From NCBI GenBank assembly GCA_964036665.1, contig OZ038532.1, positions 1,240,001-1,304,000 on the forward strand: DNA of 64,000 nt. Direction: 5' to 3'. Positions 23,601-38,600 of this stretch are shown in pieces. Both the position numbers and the translations under genes were made by a program. The notes under the pieces were generated by a model that worked only from the letters and a program-made list of their open reading frames with translations, did no database searches and was not told the origin of the DNA. Source of the stretch: Gordius sp. MW1. Lineage: Eukaryota; Nematomorpha; Gordioida; Gordea; Gordiidae. Positions within the stretch are counted from its first letter, which is position 1. Each line of letters begins with the position of its first letter.

Positions 23601-26600
23601 TACTAAAAAAACGATATTTATAAAACCGTTGTTATTAAAGATTTAAAATTTTACTTTAAAACTTTTTCCAGCTTTGACATATCTTGGTGATAGACGCGAA
23701 TCTCTTTTTTGATTCCCTCTAAGCCCTCTTTCGCTAAATCTTCCTCAAAAAAATGGTCTAGTTCGTCGATCGAATAAATCATAGAATGCGATATTTTGCA
23801 CAAATTAGACGTGGGAACGTATTTGCAGATTTGCTTATAAAATTTACAAAAACAAAAAATAAGCAAAAAAACAGTCGTAAAAAGACAATGATATTTTATG
23901 AATTAAGTTTAATTATGAGGATATTACCAAAATTTTATGCTTGGTTTGCATCAGTAATTTGTTAAGATCCATTACATAAAATTTAGTCATATCACGGACA
24001 GCCTTAACATCAAGTTTGATTTCTAACGCCTTCCTCTGCAGCGATTTCAAACCCGATAGCGTTGTTAGACTGGCACTCCCTGAAAGTAAACATAAATTCA
24101 GATAATAATAAATTTATTTTTGAAATTTAATATAAAAGTTTACTTACTCGACAATAAGGAGTGATCTCTGTAATCCGCTACATTTTCGGTGTGATAAGGG
24201 GACGGCGATTTGACCAGGGCCTTTTGTACCATATTAGTCAGTACTTTTAGTTTTTGTTCCATTGAATCCATTTTAGTTCTAGCAAAAGATACGCCACATA
24301 TACATATCAATTTTTTATTACAAGTTTAATGAGATTTTTATTATATTTTTTGGAATACTGCTTTTTAATAATTTAGGTAGAAATTACTTAGTGTCTGGTT
24401 GATCCCAGGGAGGAAGGGATTCAGTTCTCGAAGAAATTGATTGAGATTGATTCCTAAAGCCAGGTTCGGGGTCAGGCTGACTATTGTAAAGTCGCTCAGC
24501 TAAAGGACAATAAGTTCTGATGTAATATTGTCAAGTCAGGGAGTCATTATGTGCATTTTAGGTCTACAGAGAATATCCCTATTTTAAGTATATATCGCCT
24601 TAAGGTGTTGTTTATCCATTTTCCTAATCAAATCTGTATATAAATAGACTCCAGGATTCATTAAAAATGTCGGATTTAAGGCTTTATCCTTCAATCATTA
24701 ATTAAGTTTTATTTATAATAATAATGGTTTTGTTATAAACCTTAAGGCGATTCAGCAGTGGTTGGCTATGAGTGATTATAAGAAAATAAAGAAAGTAAAA
24801 TATATGAAACAGAATTATAAGTAAAACAGACAGAGATGAGGAACCCTTATTTATAATATTTGATGACATCGGTGCAATCAAATTTCATATACAAACACAA
24901 CTATTTACAATATTATCATACGAACACTTAAAACAACAACATGTAATTATTAATTAATTGCAATATCTATTTAATTACAATTTGGTAGAATATGATATAT
25001 TGTATTAAAACTAAAGGTGTGCACGGATCAATCCGATCCGATCCGTCCGAACTCGGATCGGATCAACATTTTAATTTTGGAAGTCAGATCGGATCAACAT
25101 CTTATTTAAGTCGGATCGGATCGGATTTTCAAATTTAAAATAAACAACAATAAGTTCTAATTAATTAAATTAATAATTTTTAGTATACCTTTTCATAATT
25201 ATCTTTGCATTCTTTTTTTACTTTACCATTTTTGATGCCCAATACCACCTCTCACCTTACCGATGAAATCTCAATTTACCTTTCATTAAAAAATGAAGAT
25301 TGCAAATATGATTCAAAAAAAGATTTGCTGAAATGGTGGTTTTCATATCAAACAGTCCTGCCAAGGCTTTATAAGCTGGCAAATAAAGTTTTAGCACCTG
25401 CTACCTCTACCACTTCGGAAAGAAATTTCTCGGTGGCTGGAAGAACATTAGAAGAAAGAAGAACGCGAATTAAACCAAAAAATTTAGATTCTTTATTATT
25501 TTTATATGGTAATATGGAATTAGTCAAATAAAATTTTAAATTTATTTCAGGTATTTTAAAATTGCTATACCTTATTTTTATGTATTTTGAATTTAATCAT
25601 CAATAAAAAGTTCTGTTCGTAAAATTTTAATTTAAAAATTTCGGATCGGATTGGATTTAGATCTTAAAAAACTCGGATCGGATCGGATTTAGATTTTAAA
25701 AAACTCGGATCGAATCGGACGGATATAAAATTCAAAAACCCCTTGGATCGGATCGGATCAAAAAAATTTGATCCGTGCACACCTCTAATTAAAACTACGC
25801 AATGCGGCCAATCTATATATTGTTTTGTCACCTATCCTAACACTGAAATTATTGTATTATATGTAAACAATGAGGTGAGTTCTATCTCGGTATGAGAAAA
25901 AGTTTTAGAAAAGTAACCCTTCCAAGGCAGCTAGAAACTTAAGTTTTTCATGTTATTTTGCTATGCCCATGCTACCTTAAAAATGTTGACAATGTTTTAG
26001 ACCTGGCATTGCATGTTTAGATCTCGACAGTGTTTTTCAAGAACATTCAAAATGTCAATTATCTTTGGCTGAATAAAATATACAAATGCCATGGGCGTAG
26101 CCAAGGGGGGGGGGCAGGGAAGGGCGGCTGCCGCCTCTAAATCCAAATGTTGAAAGTTATTAAAATTATGGCTAAAATTTCAAAAAAAGATTATTTTGCC
26201 CCTCCCGAAGTAATTGTTGCCCCCCTTTAATCCCAATGGCTACGCCCATGGCAAATGCTCTTTATAATAATGAAATGCCAAGTAAATTTTTAATGTACAA
26301 TATTTCAATTATTTGTTCAATATTTAATTAACTTGTTGAGTTTTTAATGTTATTCATTATTTTTTTCAATATCGCCAGGTAGAATGAAAAAACGCACTCC
26401 AGTTTAACCAGTGTATAATATAAAAATTCAAAAAGCAAAAGGTAATTACTTTTCAAACGTTTAGTATTTTTCATTCTCATTTTTCCTCTTTATTAAATGA
26501 AATATCTGAATTTAATTCGATACCATAAGATGCTCACAGGCAAGATGGATTGTCAAAGTGCCTTAAAAAGTGTAAGTTTTATCTAGAGTTAGAGAATTTT

Positions 26601-29600
26601 TCCGCAGAAATGCATAAAATGTCTTAAAGTTTCCTCATTGCTTCTAAAATAATAAAAATTTGATTTAATACTTACAATATATATTGACAACTACGTTAAA
26701 TTTTTATAGTGTTTTTATACACAATAATTGTAAATATTTTAGACTATCAAACCAAAAATTACTAATTTGTGCTTCCATGCTGTCCAGGACTTGTTTTTGC
26801 TTAGCAAATTTCGAAGGGGATTGTTGGTAAGCGTTAGGAGTTAAACGCTCGTTTGAACGTAGTATTAATTGTTTCGCGAGAGGTCTTTCGGCGTCGTTGA
26901 ATTGCGACTTTGTCACGAGTTGACTAGAATATTTTTCGGAGTCACGTAGGGCTATTTCCGACCCATCCTGTTATAATTTTAAGGAAAAATCGAGATTAAA
27001 TCACAAAAAAGTCACCGATTAAATACATAATGGAGTTTATAAGGACCCCAAGCTAGTTTTTAGCAAGGAAGCTTCACTATTGACACACGTTGCTATTAAA
27101 TTTTTTATTTATTAATGCTACCTGCAATGGTTGACAAGGCAAAAAAAATAGAATAGATCTGCTGTCTTATCTAAATTTCATTTAAATTGAATAGCTGTCC
27201 TTTAATTTTAATTATAATTGGAGGTATTAAACTAGTTTTACACTTGAAAAAGTATAGATTTATTTGCTAATTATGATTACACCAATCAATAAAAATAGAA
27301 ATAGTCAAATTTGAAGGCTTAAGTAGAACGAGAAAACTATATTATTTTTGAAAATCATGCGCTTTAAAGTACTCCTTTAGATTAGAATCACAGACTAACA
27401 AACTGCTCAAAAACCTATTGATTTATTAGCGCATCCATTGAGTTCCAAAAATATATTTTATCTGAATTGCATTAGTCATTAACATATAATAACTCATTTT
27501 ATTCATGATACCGATTTTATAAGCAGCAAACTTTGAGCAGAGTTTACCTTAATAAACAAGTTGGTGTGTAGTTGACGCTACAAACGTTATTATATTTAAA
27601 AATTATATTTTATTTTTTAACTCTATATTTTAATTTAACAAGGCCCAATTTATTGAAATAATTGGTATTATACTCTATCAAAATAATAGCCGAATGGTTA
27701 AAATAGATGTCAAAATTTGGAATATCTTCAATGTGAGTCGAGTATGATTAGAGAGCTTTACTTTCTGGTTATAAGAAGGCGATCTAAAAACTATTTATTG
27801 TTACTATTTTTAACAAAAGAAGTAGAATATCGCCGTGAAATTGGTAAAATCCAATACAATTTTAATCCATGGCTCCATGCCTGCTCATTAATCTTATATA
27901 TTTTAGCATGTATCATACAAAATTTTTGGAAATAAACCACTATTAGTTTAAAAAAGGAAGTTTTAAATTTAATTTAATTAAAACTAACTTTGACTTCAAA
28001 TCGATTGTAATTCGTATTTGCGTAGGGCTTGTAATTGCCTCTTTTACGGTTCGGGTTAAATTCGGGTTCAGAATAATATGATAAATCACACTCCCGCTCA
28101 TCCCTAATGTTTACTCCGCTCTTTTCATTTCTGTATCTAGAAGTGAAGGATGTTAATAGGTAAATGTTTTTCCTCGGTGTTGTCAATAGTTCAACATATA
28201 AAATCCTTAGTTTGAATATTAGAACTTAACCTATACAATAGTGTTGTAAAAACGGCTGGGTTTTGTTCATAAACAAACAAAAGGTTTTTTGGTCTGTTTT
28301 TCTTAGTCGACCTCTAGTATTAGTCAAAGTCTGAAAAAGAGATCAGAATCGACCAGTACTCATAGTTAAACCAAAGATCGACCAAAAAAACCGGCGTTTT
28401 TAAAACACTAATTTTTATTTTCAAATCCAGTTTGATGTTAGGTACAAACTAATAATGTATATTATTGGCTAGAAAATTAGCCAATTGGGGCATGGCCTGA
28501 TATCATACTCGAACCCAATTAGGCCCATTAGTTTTTGCCAATAATATAAATGATTTATACCATTATTTAGAATAAGACTTATTTAAATTCAATATTCCTT
28601 GTAAATTTTCTACATTTCCTGCCTCTTATAGTAAGAAAATGTAGTATTTTTCTCTTGTAAACGTTAATAAAGCAGTCCTACTAAATGTGATTTGCCTACC
28701 TGGAGCCATAATAATTTTCGCAATCATTTTCAACTCCATTATCATGCTCCACATCACTAATAGGGGATTGGGTCCCTTCATCATGGCCACCGGTCTCCAT
28801 TAATTTCAATAGCGAACGATTTGTTATATCACTAATAGAAAATAAATATTAAAATTTAATAATATTTAAAATTAAAAAATGTTAATTAATCAGGCATTAT
28901 AAATGTTGGTTTTTAATTCCTTTCTTAAAAATTCTTACCTCTCTCCAAAATAGCAGTTTAAAAAATGTTTGGCACTTAAATGTTACTTGCTAAATGATTA
29001 TATGTAAATTTAAACTTTCCAAAATTTCAAATCGAAAATCTATAATTCAATTAAAAATTTTATTTCGCAAAATGAAAGCACTTATAAGTAAATAACAATA
29101 GCTCAATTTTATTACAATATTAACATTGATTTCTGCTTTTAATAATAAATTACCCCATATCTTCGAGTTCATAAAAGATTTCTTTAGGACTATCGTTGTC
29201 TTGAATGTAGATTTTGAAGCATTTTTCTAACTTTCTCATCGTCAACTGTTTAGGGAACGCTTTTTGGAACAGAATGTGCAGATCTTGCGCATCCCTGATC
29301 CCTTGCATAGGAATGGGTATTCGTTTCGTCTCTGGCCCGTAACGCATAAAAATCACACCTCCACGAAATAAATTTAAAAAAATGTTATTAATTAGATTAA
29401 CATATTAGAGTTGTAATGTAACTAAATTTACTACGACGTCGATATAAAAAAACATTTAAAATATGAGATAATGCACGTTATTTGACAAAACATCTCATAA
29501 TAATGAACAGTATTACTAAAAATGAAATGGAATATGCCTAAACATCATTTGCCACGACTAATCAAAATCAACCCATTACCCTTGGAAACGTTAGCTCAAT

Positions 29601-32600
29601 TTTTAGACCAAATTTTTGCATTAAATTACTTAAAAGAAATTTCAGGCCAAATTAAGCCACAAAACGTGTGTAAAAAAAGTTTAAGAAAATTACCTCCAAG
29701 TACTTTATTACATGGTTGATTAGGTTGATCCCTGCCCGAAACTTTGTTGAAGCCCGATCTCAATGTATGGTAAGACGTAGCGGTGTGTGGATGGGTTGGA
29801 CTTTTCAAGATGGCGTTATCATCTTTCCTTCGGGTCGAGCTAGTTTCCATTTCCGACATTATACCCGGATCCTCATCGTCTCTCAGACTCCTAGAATAAA
29901 ATCCCTTTCTGATAGCAGCAGATGTAGCATTAGGTTGTTGGATTTTGTTGTATGAATTCGTGTCAACTTTGACGTTATAGTTGGATTCAGACGTCATCGT
30001 GGAAAGATTTTGAGAGAGCGGGACAAATAGTAAGGGCTAAATAGATGTAATCAGAATGTTGGGTTGTCCAAATTGTTTTTCAAAATCGGCCAAAAAATGA
30101 TACCACTTTTTTACAATAATATTATTAATAGGCCCTTTGGTTATAACCAATTTTTCACACGAGGCAAAATTTGTTATATCGAAGCGAAAGGCATTAGTGT
30201 GATTAAAAATGGGGTAGGTCTCAATTTAAGATACCAATACCCCGGAGACCATATATATGACTTAGAGGGCTCTTGCTCTCTGTCTCCCTAACACAAATTG
30301 CCCCCTTTATTCCTCAAGGAAAGTTTGTACGTTACACTTATAGGTTGGGCAATATCGGGATTTAACTTGTCTCTGTCTCCTCTCCTACCCCTTAAAATAT
30401 TAAAAGATCATAATTATTGATCGTCCTGCCAGCCAAACCATGTGTCGCGAATTGCAATGCAAGTTTCTAATTACTGATAAAAACAAGTGTATCCAATTAC
30501 CTAAATACAATTTGACATTCACTCATGAAGGGTTAACCATGGGTTAACCTAGGTACAAGTCTCAATATACACGTCTGAGGCAACCTTACTCTCCTGCTTG
30601 AAGAATGATTGGTTTTTTTAAAACTCCTAAGCTTATTGATTGGTTTTTTGATCGGTTGCCACGCGTTAAAATTACCGGAAATTTGTACGGTTTAGCGGCA
30701 AGGCAACCCATAGATACCATCCATTTATATATGTTACATTAACGACTGCCGATATTATTACGTACAAAGCTGATGATTTAAGATTCTAAAATGCTCTACT
30801 CTATATTATCAATCTTTTTCAAAAAATCAATAACTCAGCAATTATAAAATTTCATCACACATGAATTAAAAACCTAAATATAAGACGTCTATATTAACAT
30901 CCACATTCTGAACATGGGCTAAGTCTTGAAGAGGGTTAAGGAAGATATCAAATGTTACGACGGGGATTGGAATAAATTTATAACATTTAGCAGTTTGTAT
31001 CGTACAAATTGTGCATTTTGGTTGATTTAAGACAGGGCGATAATTCTTAATTCTGCATGGGTGCCAAAAAACTCAACTCCCGAATTCTGGTCGAAATTTG
31101 GGTTTTATTCACAAAATATTTCCTAGAACTGTTCTTTCAAGTCAACTTTAAAATTAAGATAAAATGGGGGCTAGAAACTTATTCTAAACTTTAAATTGGA
31201 CATTACTTTTCGTTCGTTATCGGGATTTATGTAAAGGGGTAATGTAGTATGGGTCGACGTAACAGCGTTGGGCCTGAAATCGAAGCTTTTACCACTCGCA
31301 GCGCTTCTGATAGTCCCGTATATAGATTGATTTTGCGTCGTCGTGCCCGTGTAATATCGATCATAGCGCTCTTGAGTAGAAGCGCATGACGCTGCTGCAT
31401 CCATTTTGCTCGAAGCTCCTTCTCTGAAAACCAAAGTATCTTCCCTTTTAAGGGCCCCGCCGCCACGGGTTGGAGGGGAAGGAACGACCTGCAGGATTTG
31501 GGCTTCAAGCGCTCGAGCGCCAGACAGAGGCGTCAAATCGGGTAGCTTTTTTAAGAAAGCCACACTAGGACCACGCTCAGCTTGGCTTTGGTATATGAGC
31601 TTAACATCTCCATTTTGACGCTGTTGAGTTGGGGCTCGGTTTAGGGCGTTACTTCCACCGCCCGATGAAGTTGAAGCGTCACTGTCTATATACCCCATGC
31701 CAGCGCTCGAAGGTTGGACTGACGTAGGAGCGTCAGAGCTAGAACCCCGTCGTTCAATGTGCAATAGACGGACGTTGGATGAACGGTTATCGTTTTGGTT
31801 TGACGCTCGAGCTTCAAATTCTGAAGCTGGGCGCGACGCTCTGAGCCCGGCGCTTGCTACTTGAGTCTCTTTCGGCTGTTGCCCAGCTGATTTTTTGCTC
31901 CGCCCCAAGCTACCTCCTGGACTTATGATTGAATTTGAAGTGTAAGGTGTAGCTGAAGAGCTGGGTGATGCCAAGGTGTAGTAGCTCGCTTTTACACCAT
32001 TGGAATACGTCTCCTAAACGATATAACATAATTGAGTGAAATTAGGAAATTCTATAGCTTAGAAATATATATTTTTTGGGTATGTACAAGGATTTAAACT
32101 CATATCCAACTCTTCTAAATGAAAGTACAAACTTCTTCATAAATAGATATTTATATATAGGGCCTTGGTAAGGAACCTAATTAATTTACTGCCGATAAAA
32201 TAGAGTTTCGTTTTCTTTCAACGATTTTCTTAGTTTTTCAATCAGTGTTTTTGTATATTTTGATAATCAAAAAGTCCTTTTCAAGGTGGGATGTTTTTTC
32301 AAACTCATAGTGTGTGTCCATTTTTATTTTAAAAAATCCTTAAATAATTATGTAATTAAATTTGTGAATTTATCATATTTTGCGTGATTTTTACCATCAA
32401 CCCGATCTTATTTTATATTATTTAACAAACATTTTAAAATACCTTCTCGTGACTTATTATTTAGATCACATTTTTCCTCATTGGCATGGCTATTTTTTAT
32501 TTTGGCTAATCTTAACTTAGTTTCAGGTCGTAAAGCTCAATTTTAAGGTATATTAAGTAAAATGCTTTTCCTATTTTAATTCCATTCTTTAAACACTCCT

Positions 32601-35600
32601 ATAATGTAAAGAAGGTATAAACTTATTTAAAAAGGTAAAACTGACCACCCCCATAATTCAAGAGGTATAATTTTTTCAAAAATAACATCTATTAAAAATA
32701 TTAAAACAGAAAATTACGTCCACTGTGATACTGTATTTTAAAAAAAGCCACTAATGGCCCTCCTCTCCCTCCCAAAACCAACATATATAATATTACTTCA
32801 ATGCTATTCCCAAGTAAATCTTGCTGCAAAATTTTGCCATAAGAATTTTCAATTTTTTTACCCTGTTATAAGAGGAGCCGAGTGCATCGGAAGGCAGTGT
32901 GGTTGAAGATGATTTGAGATGATTACCAACCTTCTCTCCAGAATTGCCAGTCCCGTTTTTCAAATAATTTCCGTTGCTCTGACTATTGCTGTGGTTGTGG
33001 CTGTGCGAAGAGAATAGGTGGGGTAAGTTGCTAGTGAGTTTTTTCATCTTATGATTCAGGCCCCCGGTTCCACCTTTTTTGGTCTGGTGCTGACTTTCAC
33101 CGTCCTTGTCCTCCTCTTTGGTAGAATGGTGGAGCTCCTTCTTTTTACTTTTGAACGCATCGCCTGGATTAAATAGGGCCGAAATTAAAAAATTTTAGGA
33201 GAAATTATGACATTTAATTGTCGATAATAATTATTTCCACGTGATAAAATTGCGATTAACCATAAAAAATTACTTATTATGAAATTAAAGGTGGGGCGAA
33301 TAGCTAAGGATTGGCGCTGAGGAAGTCTCAATGTTTAAAAAAATTGCCCTATATGTGAGCCCTAGCGTTAGAAAATAATTTGAGAAATAAGTTTAATTTA
33401 TACAGGCATACCAAGTAAATATTATACATTAAATTCGTCCGTTTATAGTCGGGCATAATTGATATAATTACGAAAAATATCTTTACTAATTTGTATTAAA
33501 ATTCGGAAAAAACCCGTAAAAAATAAATACGAAAAAAAAACTACAATTCGAGTTTTTTTCGCTTAAACATAACTTCCCCCGTATAAATATTTTACCTTAA
33601 AAGATATGACCTAGTCAAATGACAGCAAGGTGTTAAAGATTAAGTTGCGCAGCCAAACATTATAACAGCAGACAGATGTTTTCCAAACGTGTTATTTTTA
33701 ATAACTATAAAACAAATATAGACATCTAAAGCATCAACCCTCATGGGCGTGGCCAGAATTGGAACCAGAGGGGGGCAGCGACGCCTTCGGGAGGAGCAGA
33801 ATGATAATTTTTTGTAATTTAAGCCATAATTTATATCAATTTTTTTAAAATTTTTAAATTTAAAGGGGGGCAGACGCCCCTCTCTGTCTCCCCCTGGCTA
33901 GGGCCATGTTAACCCTCCATTATACTCGAATCTTTAATAGGTATTAATATAAATTATAAGGTTTATTTAGTTAAATATTTATTTATAACTTGGCTATAAC
34001 AAAATTCTTTTAAATTTGGAATGAATGAAAAAATTCATTAGCTTACAAGGCTAGGAATATACAAAACCTCGAGTACTAAGATGGTCTATGATTTTTAAAA
34101 ATGGTAAATAATAAAAAATATGATTTTAATCCATAAAAATTGAATATTCAACGATTTAATGAAATATAAATCAGCAAAGGTGCGTAGTATGTAAAATTTG
34201 GCTCTTGCACTATAAGTGCAATAACCTATGTAAAGGTGAGAGGGGCGTTAGTTTTTTAATACCTTTCTATGTATTTACTTTTGGCCGTTAGGCTATGTAT
34301 AGTCTTATAAAATTACGACACGTTTCAATCGCTATTAAACAACAATTAATAAAAGTTTACATAGCAATTATTAATAAAAAGTTACAAGATGGACAGGACA
34401 GACGGACGGACAACCAAGCACAGATATTGCATAGCAATTAATAAACGAAGGGATAAAACAATTTTGCATTCTTCCAAATTAAAAAAAATATATTTGTCAA
34501 AAAACTGCTTTTATTTTTTGCATTCCTTTACCGTGAAGTGAATTGGAATTGTCATCTTGAACTCTAACGATATCAACCTTCAGTCTGGGAATATTATTCC
34601 TGGACCTATGACTGCTAAATATTCCCCCATTTTCCGAAAAAAATGGAATTTTCATGATTAAACACTGCCAATTTTGTTTGGGGAATTTTAATTTAAACTT
34701 TGATTAGGGATCATTTCGAACGAATCAAGGAGTAAAATGTACATAAAATAGCGAAGAAAATGTGGCAAAAAATCGGATAGATATTATTAAGAAAAACGTC
34801 TCCTCCCTCTAGTATAAATCTAAAAGATCGAGGGAGAAGGAGGGGGTTAATATTTGTTGGGGGCAATTTTTATTTAGCGGAGAGGGGTGGTGAATGTAAC
34901 TTAGCTAATCGGGTGTTTGCTGTGTTTAACCGTGTGGCAAATTGAAAGGTATGGTAGTAAAATGAGTCTATTATAACAAGAATATATGCGGCTGGGACTG
35001 GGACGATGTAATAACAGTGTGGTGGAGTAAGGCAAGCTAAAAAATAAATCAATATGCGCATCATCTCCCTCTAAAAATGGCCTTCTAATTCCACGATTCA
35101 ATTCCTCGCGCATTTATGATCACACAACCAACACCTTATACAAAACTAAAGTAGTCGTTCATTATTATTCCCATTATCTATATTTCGGTGCGTTTTGTTC
35201 CGTATGATGAAATTAGTCTTTAATTACACTGCACTTCCCCTACCCCCCTGTCCCCTGTTCATTTGACAGATTTCAAGGATAATTTGTTATTACTGTCGGG
35301 TTGATAATGAGGATTTTTATTTAGATTTACTCTGTCTGTCCAATTGGTTGGCCTTTCTCTATAAATATTGACTTTTTTGCCGGGCCTAAACGATCGAGAA
35401 ACGCAAAGACTGAGTTTTAATACTGGAATTATGGATGAGGTAGTTTAAGATTATAACTATCTTGCAAATCGTGCCTAATTTTTAGTATTAAAATTCCGAA
35501 GGTGGTGTACCGAACTGTGGCTAATCCATTACCACAACCCTGTTATTGAGGAATTAAGAAGGATTTATTTTCCTGTCCAGAAAAGATAACGAGATTATTT

Positions 35601-38600
35601 TTTGTTAGGCAAGTGTATGTGCGAGGGATAAAAAGATTATAATAGAGCTTTTCCCGAAGAAATGGAATAAAATTAGTTATTTGCTGTGCCTAGGTTTTAG
35701 GTAGCGATTGGCCTTTCCTTTACCTTTACACGGGGGGTTGCTCGCAGCTTAAAGATTAAAATAACATCACGTTTTTTCACCACTTCGCATGCACGTATAC
35801 GCGCGTATGCAAGCATTTTATAGGCAAAAAAGGGGAGCAGAAGGCTTAAATTTTGGCCACACATTTGGCATGTACGTGGTGTGTTTGCCTTGTGTCGCGT
35901 AGGATAAATGACCTAGTATTTTGAGCTGCGATGGGAGAAGGACACATAAATAGCCTTTCCCCCTTGTCGTTTTTTTCGTATGAAGTCATATAATAAGTAT
36001 AAACTAAAATAGTTTCGATTAAACATAAATTAGGTTTCAAAGATTTTTCCACGGGATTTACAGTTTAAACCGAGACTAATATGGTAAATAAATGGAAATT
36101 TGAACATGGAATTATTAATTATTATCAATATAAATTTTAAAGAATTTTTGGATTTAGGGGGAAGCAGCCCTGCCTCCCCCCTCCCCCGCTACGCCCGTTG
36201 CCTTTATCCAACAATTGATATTTTTGACAAAATGATTGAGCCTCCGGTTATTAAGATAAGGGTTGTTTATGCCGAATAATTTAAATCTAATCTAATAAGA
36301 AGACAAGTTTTAACATGTGGAACGGATTTAAGTTTAAATGCAATCTGTCCCATGTAATTCAATGTAATCTCTCGTAAACTGGTATACACTACACAGACAC
36401 ATTTTGTCACAATGTCATATTACTATTATAAACTTCACCCTTGAAGCATTTGGATTTCTGCATCTGCAAACGCTTGTGGAGGAGATAGACACGACTTTAA
36501 TATGTTTCATGGATTAATTTGACATATTTATTGATTTATCCCCCGCCGCCCCACTAAATTTGTGATTGATTATAGATGGAAAAGACATTAGTACTAATTG
36601 GGGGGGGGGAAGATTGTAATTAATTGACCTAAACTACTGACGAATGGGCTGCATCAAATTGTTACAAGGACATACATTGTGTTGTAGTAATAATATTAAA
36701 AACTAATATTTTATGAAAATATAATGAGGAAGAGCGAAATGGGATTTATTGATTTTTTTGTGGCCATATGTATGGCTTAAATATAATAATTTTCAATAGC
36801 TGTTTGTCAACAAATTAAGGTGGTCCGCTTCTTTAGATATTTGGATGAGGGGTGATGATCGGCTATCCATGCCTGACAGCCATGGGAGTAGCCGGGGGGG
36901 GGGGGGCAGGGAAGGGTGGCTGCCCCCGCCCCCTTTAAATCCAAAAAATTGTTGAAATTCATTAAAATTATGGCTAAAATTTAAAAAAATTATTATTTAG
37001 CCCCTCCCTAAATCATTATTGCCACCCTCTGATTCCAATGATAGCCTTATTGACGATGTGCTATATTATATTTTACATCTTTTGGAAAAAAGCGCCGAAT
37101 GCGAGATTTGAACCCACGAGCTCTTGTTCAAATTGGCTTAAATATAGAAGTAGGATAATCTAAATATTGGAATGTTTATGAAAAAATAAGAGGTAAAAAA
37201 GAATTTTTATGACGCTTGTTGTTGCTAGTTCTTACAAAAAAAATGTTAGTTAAAGAAAAATTTTTAAAGAATTCCGTAAAAAAATCATTGCTTAAATTCT
37301 AAGTAAATGAATCTAATAGGTCACAGGTCGCAAAGTCATAATTAAATTTGATCATGAAGGAATACACTATGATTAGAACGGTCTATGATTAATGAAATAA
37401 AATTGTATGTTTGTAGTATAAGTTAGAGCTATTATAAATGTTAAAAGGAGCGTTTTTAATTAGTCCTTTTGTGTAGGAAGGAATAGGTGTCACCTAACGT
37501 AAAGTCAAATGCAAAAATTCCTCTCGTCAACTCAAGCATTAAATTAATATTTCAAGTGAATAGTTATAAAACACAAGGACAAATTGTAAAGAAAAGTTTA
37601 TATGTGTTAATGTTAAATTTTTTAAAATTGAGTCAACTCTAATTATTATCACTGGAGGCCTCCTCACTGTAATATAAAACTAAATTTGAGATAAAGTAAC
37701 TGGCTTAAAAAATAGTATTTGCGTCAGAGACCAGAAAATCCCGGCCCGGTGACCGAGCCTGTCCGCCCGGTCCACGGGCCTGGCAATTGTCTGAAATTTT
37801 GATTTTCGGGTGGGCCTGGGCGGGCATCATAACAGGGTTCGGACAATAAATAATGTAATATTTGGTTTTCGTGTATTATTTTGCCACTTTTTTATGTAAT
37901 TGTATCTTATTTGTTTATCCTAGTTTTTTCCCCCAAAAATCTGAAAACAAATCAAAAAAATTTACAAACTATAGCGATATTATTAATGAAAAATTAAAAT
38001 AAAACATCATTTCGGGCTGGCAAGTACCGACAAACACATCTTTGTTTCTTAAATTTTTTCACTTAACAAACATTCGATTTGATTTAAAAATTAAAAAGTT
38101 GTCTTTATTAAATACATTAAAAACGTACGTTTAATAAATTTTTAAAAACCTTATATATTATCTAAGGCTAGGTGAAGCTCAATTAAAATCATTCATTGGT
38201 TCAAAAGGCTTTGTTTTATTGTTAGATTTTTCGGAAAACTAATCAAGATCTCATGTGAATTGAACTCACATTGATAAAGTTTAAAATGCGTGCGGAGATT
38301 GAAAGATTTGATATGAATTGAAATTAATGGTAATTTCAGCTGTTCAAAATTGCCTAGCAGCCATTTCAAAGTTATCACATTTTGGAGGAAATTTAGCTTG
38401 AAAAGCACCTCACTCCATGAGCTCAACGGTGTCAATAACATTAAATTTTGGCTTTTAAATATGGCGCTGCTGGAGGAATTTTGAATTGATTACTTAGTAA
38501 GGCTAAAAGGTATATAGTGCGTGTGTGATAAAAGTATAGCAATTGCACTATTTTACCATCTCACCAAGATTGCCAATGACCTTTCCAAACCAAAGGGCAA

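Noticed and set aside
31227-31618. Long frames on both strands across exon 4
   Set aside because: They are shadows of the GC-richer coding exon. Only the 269-codon frame joins exons 3 and 5 in phase.
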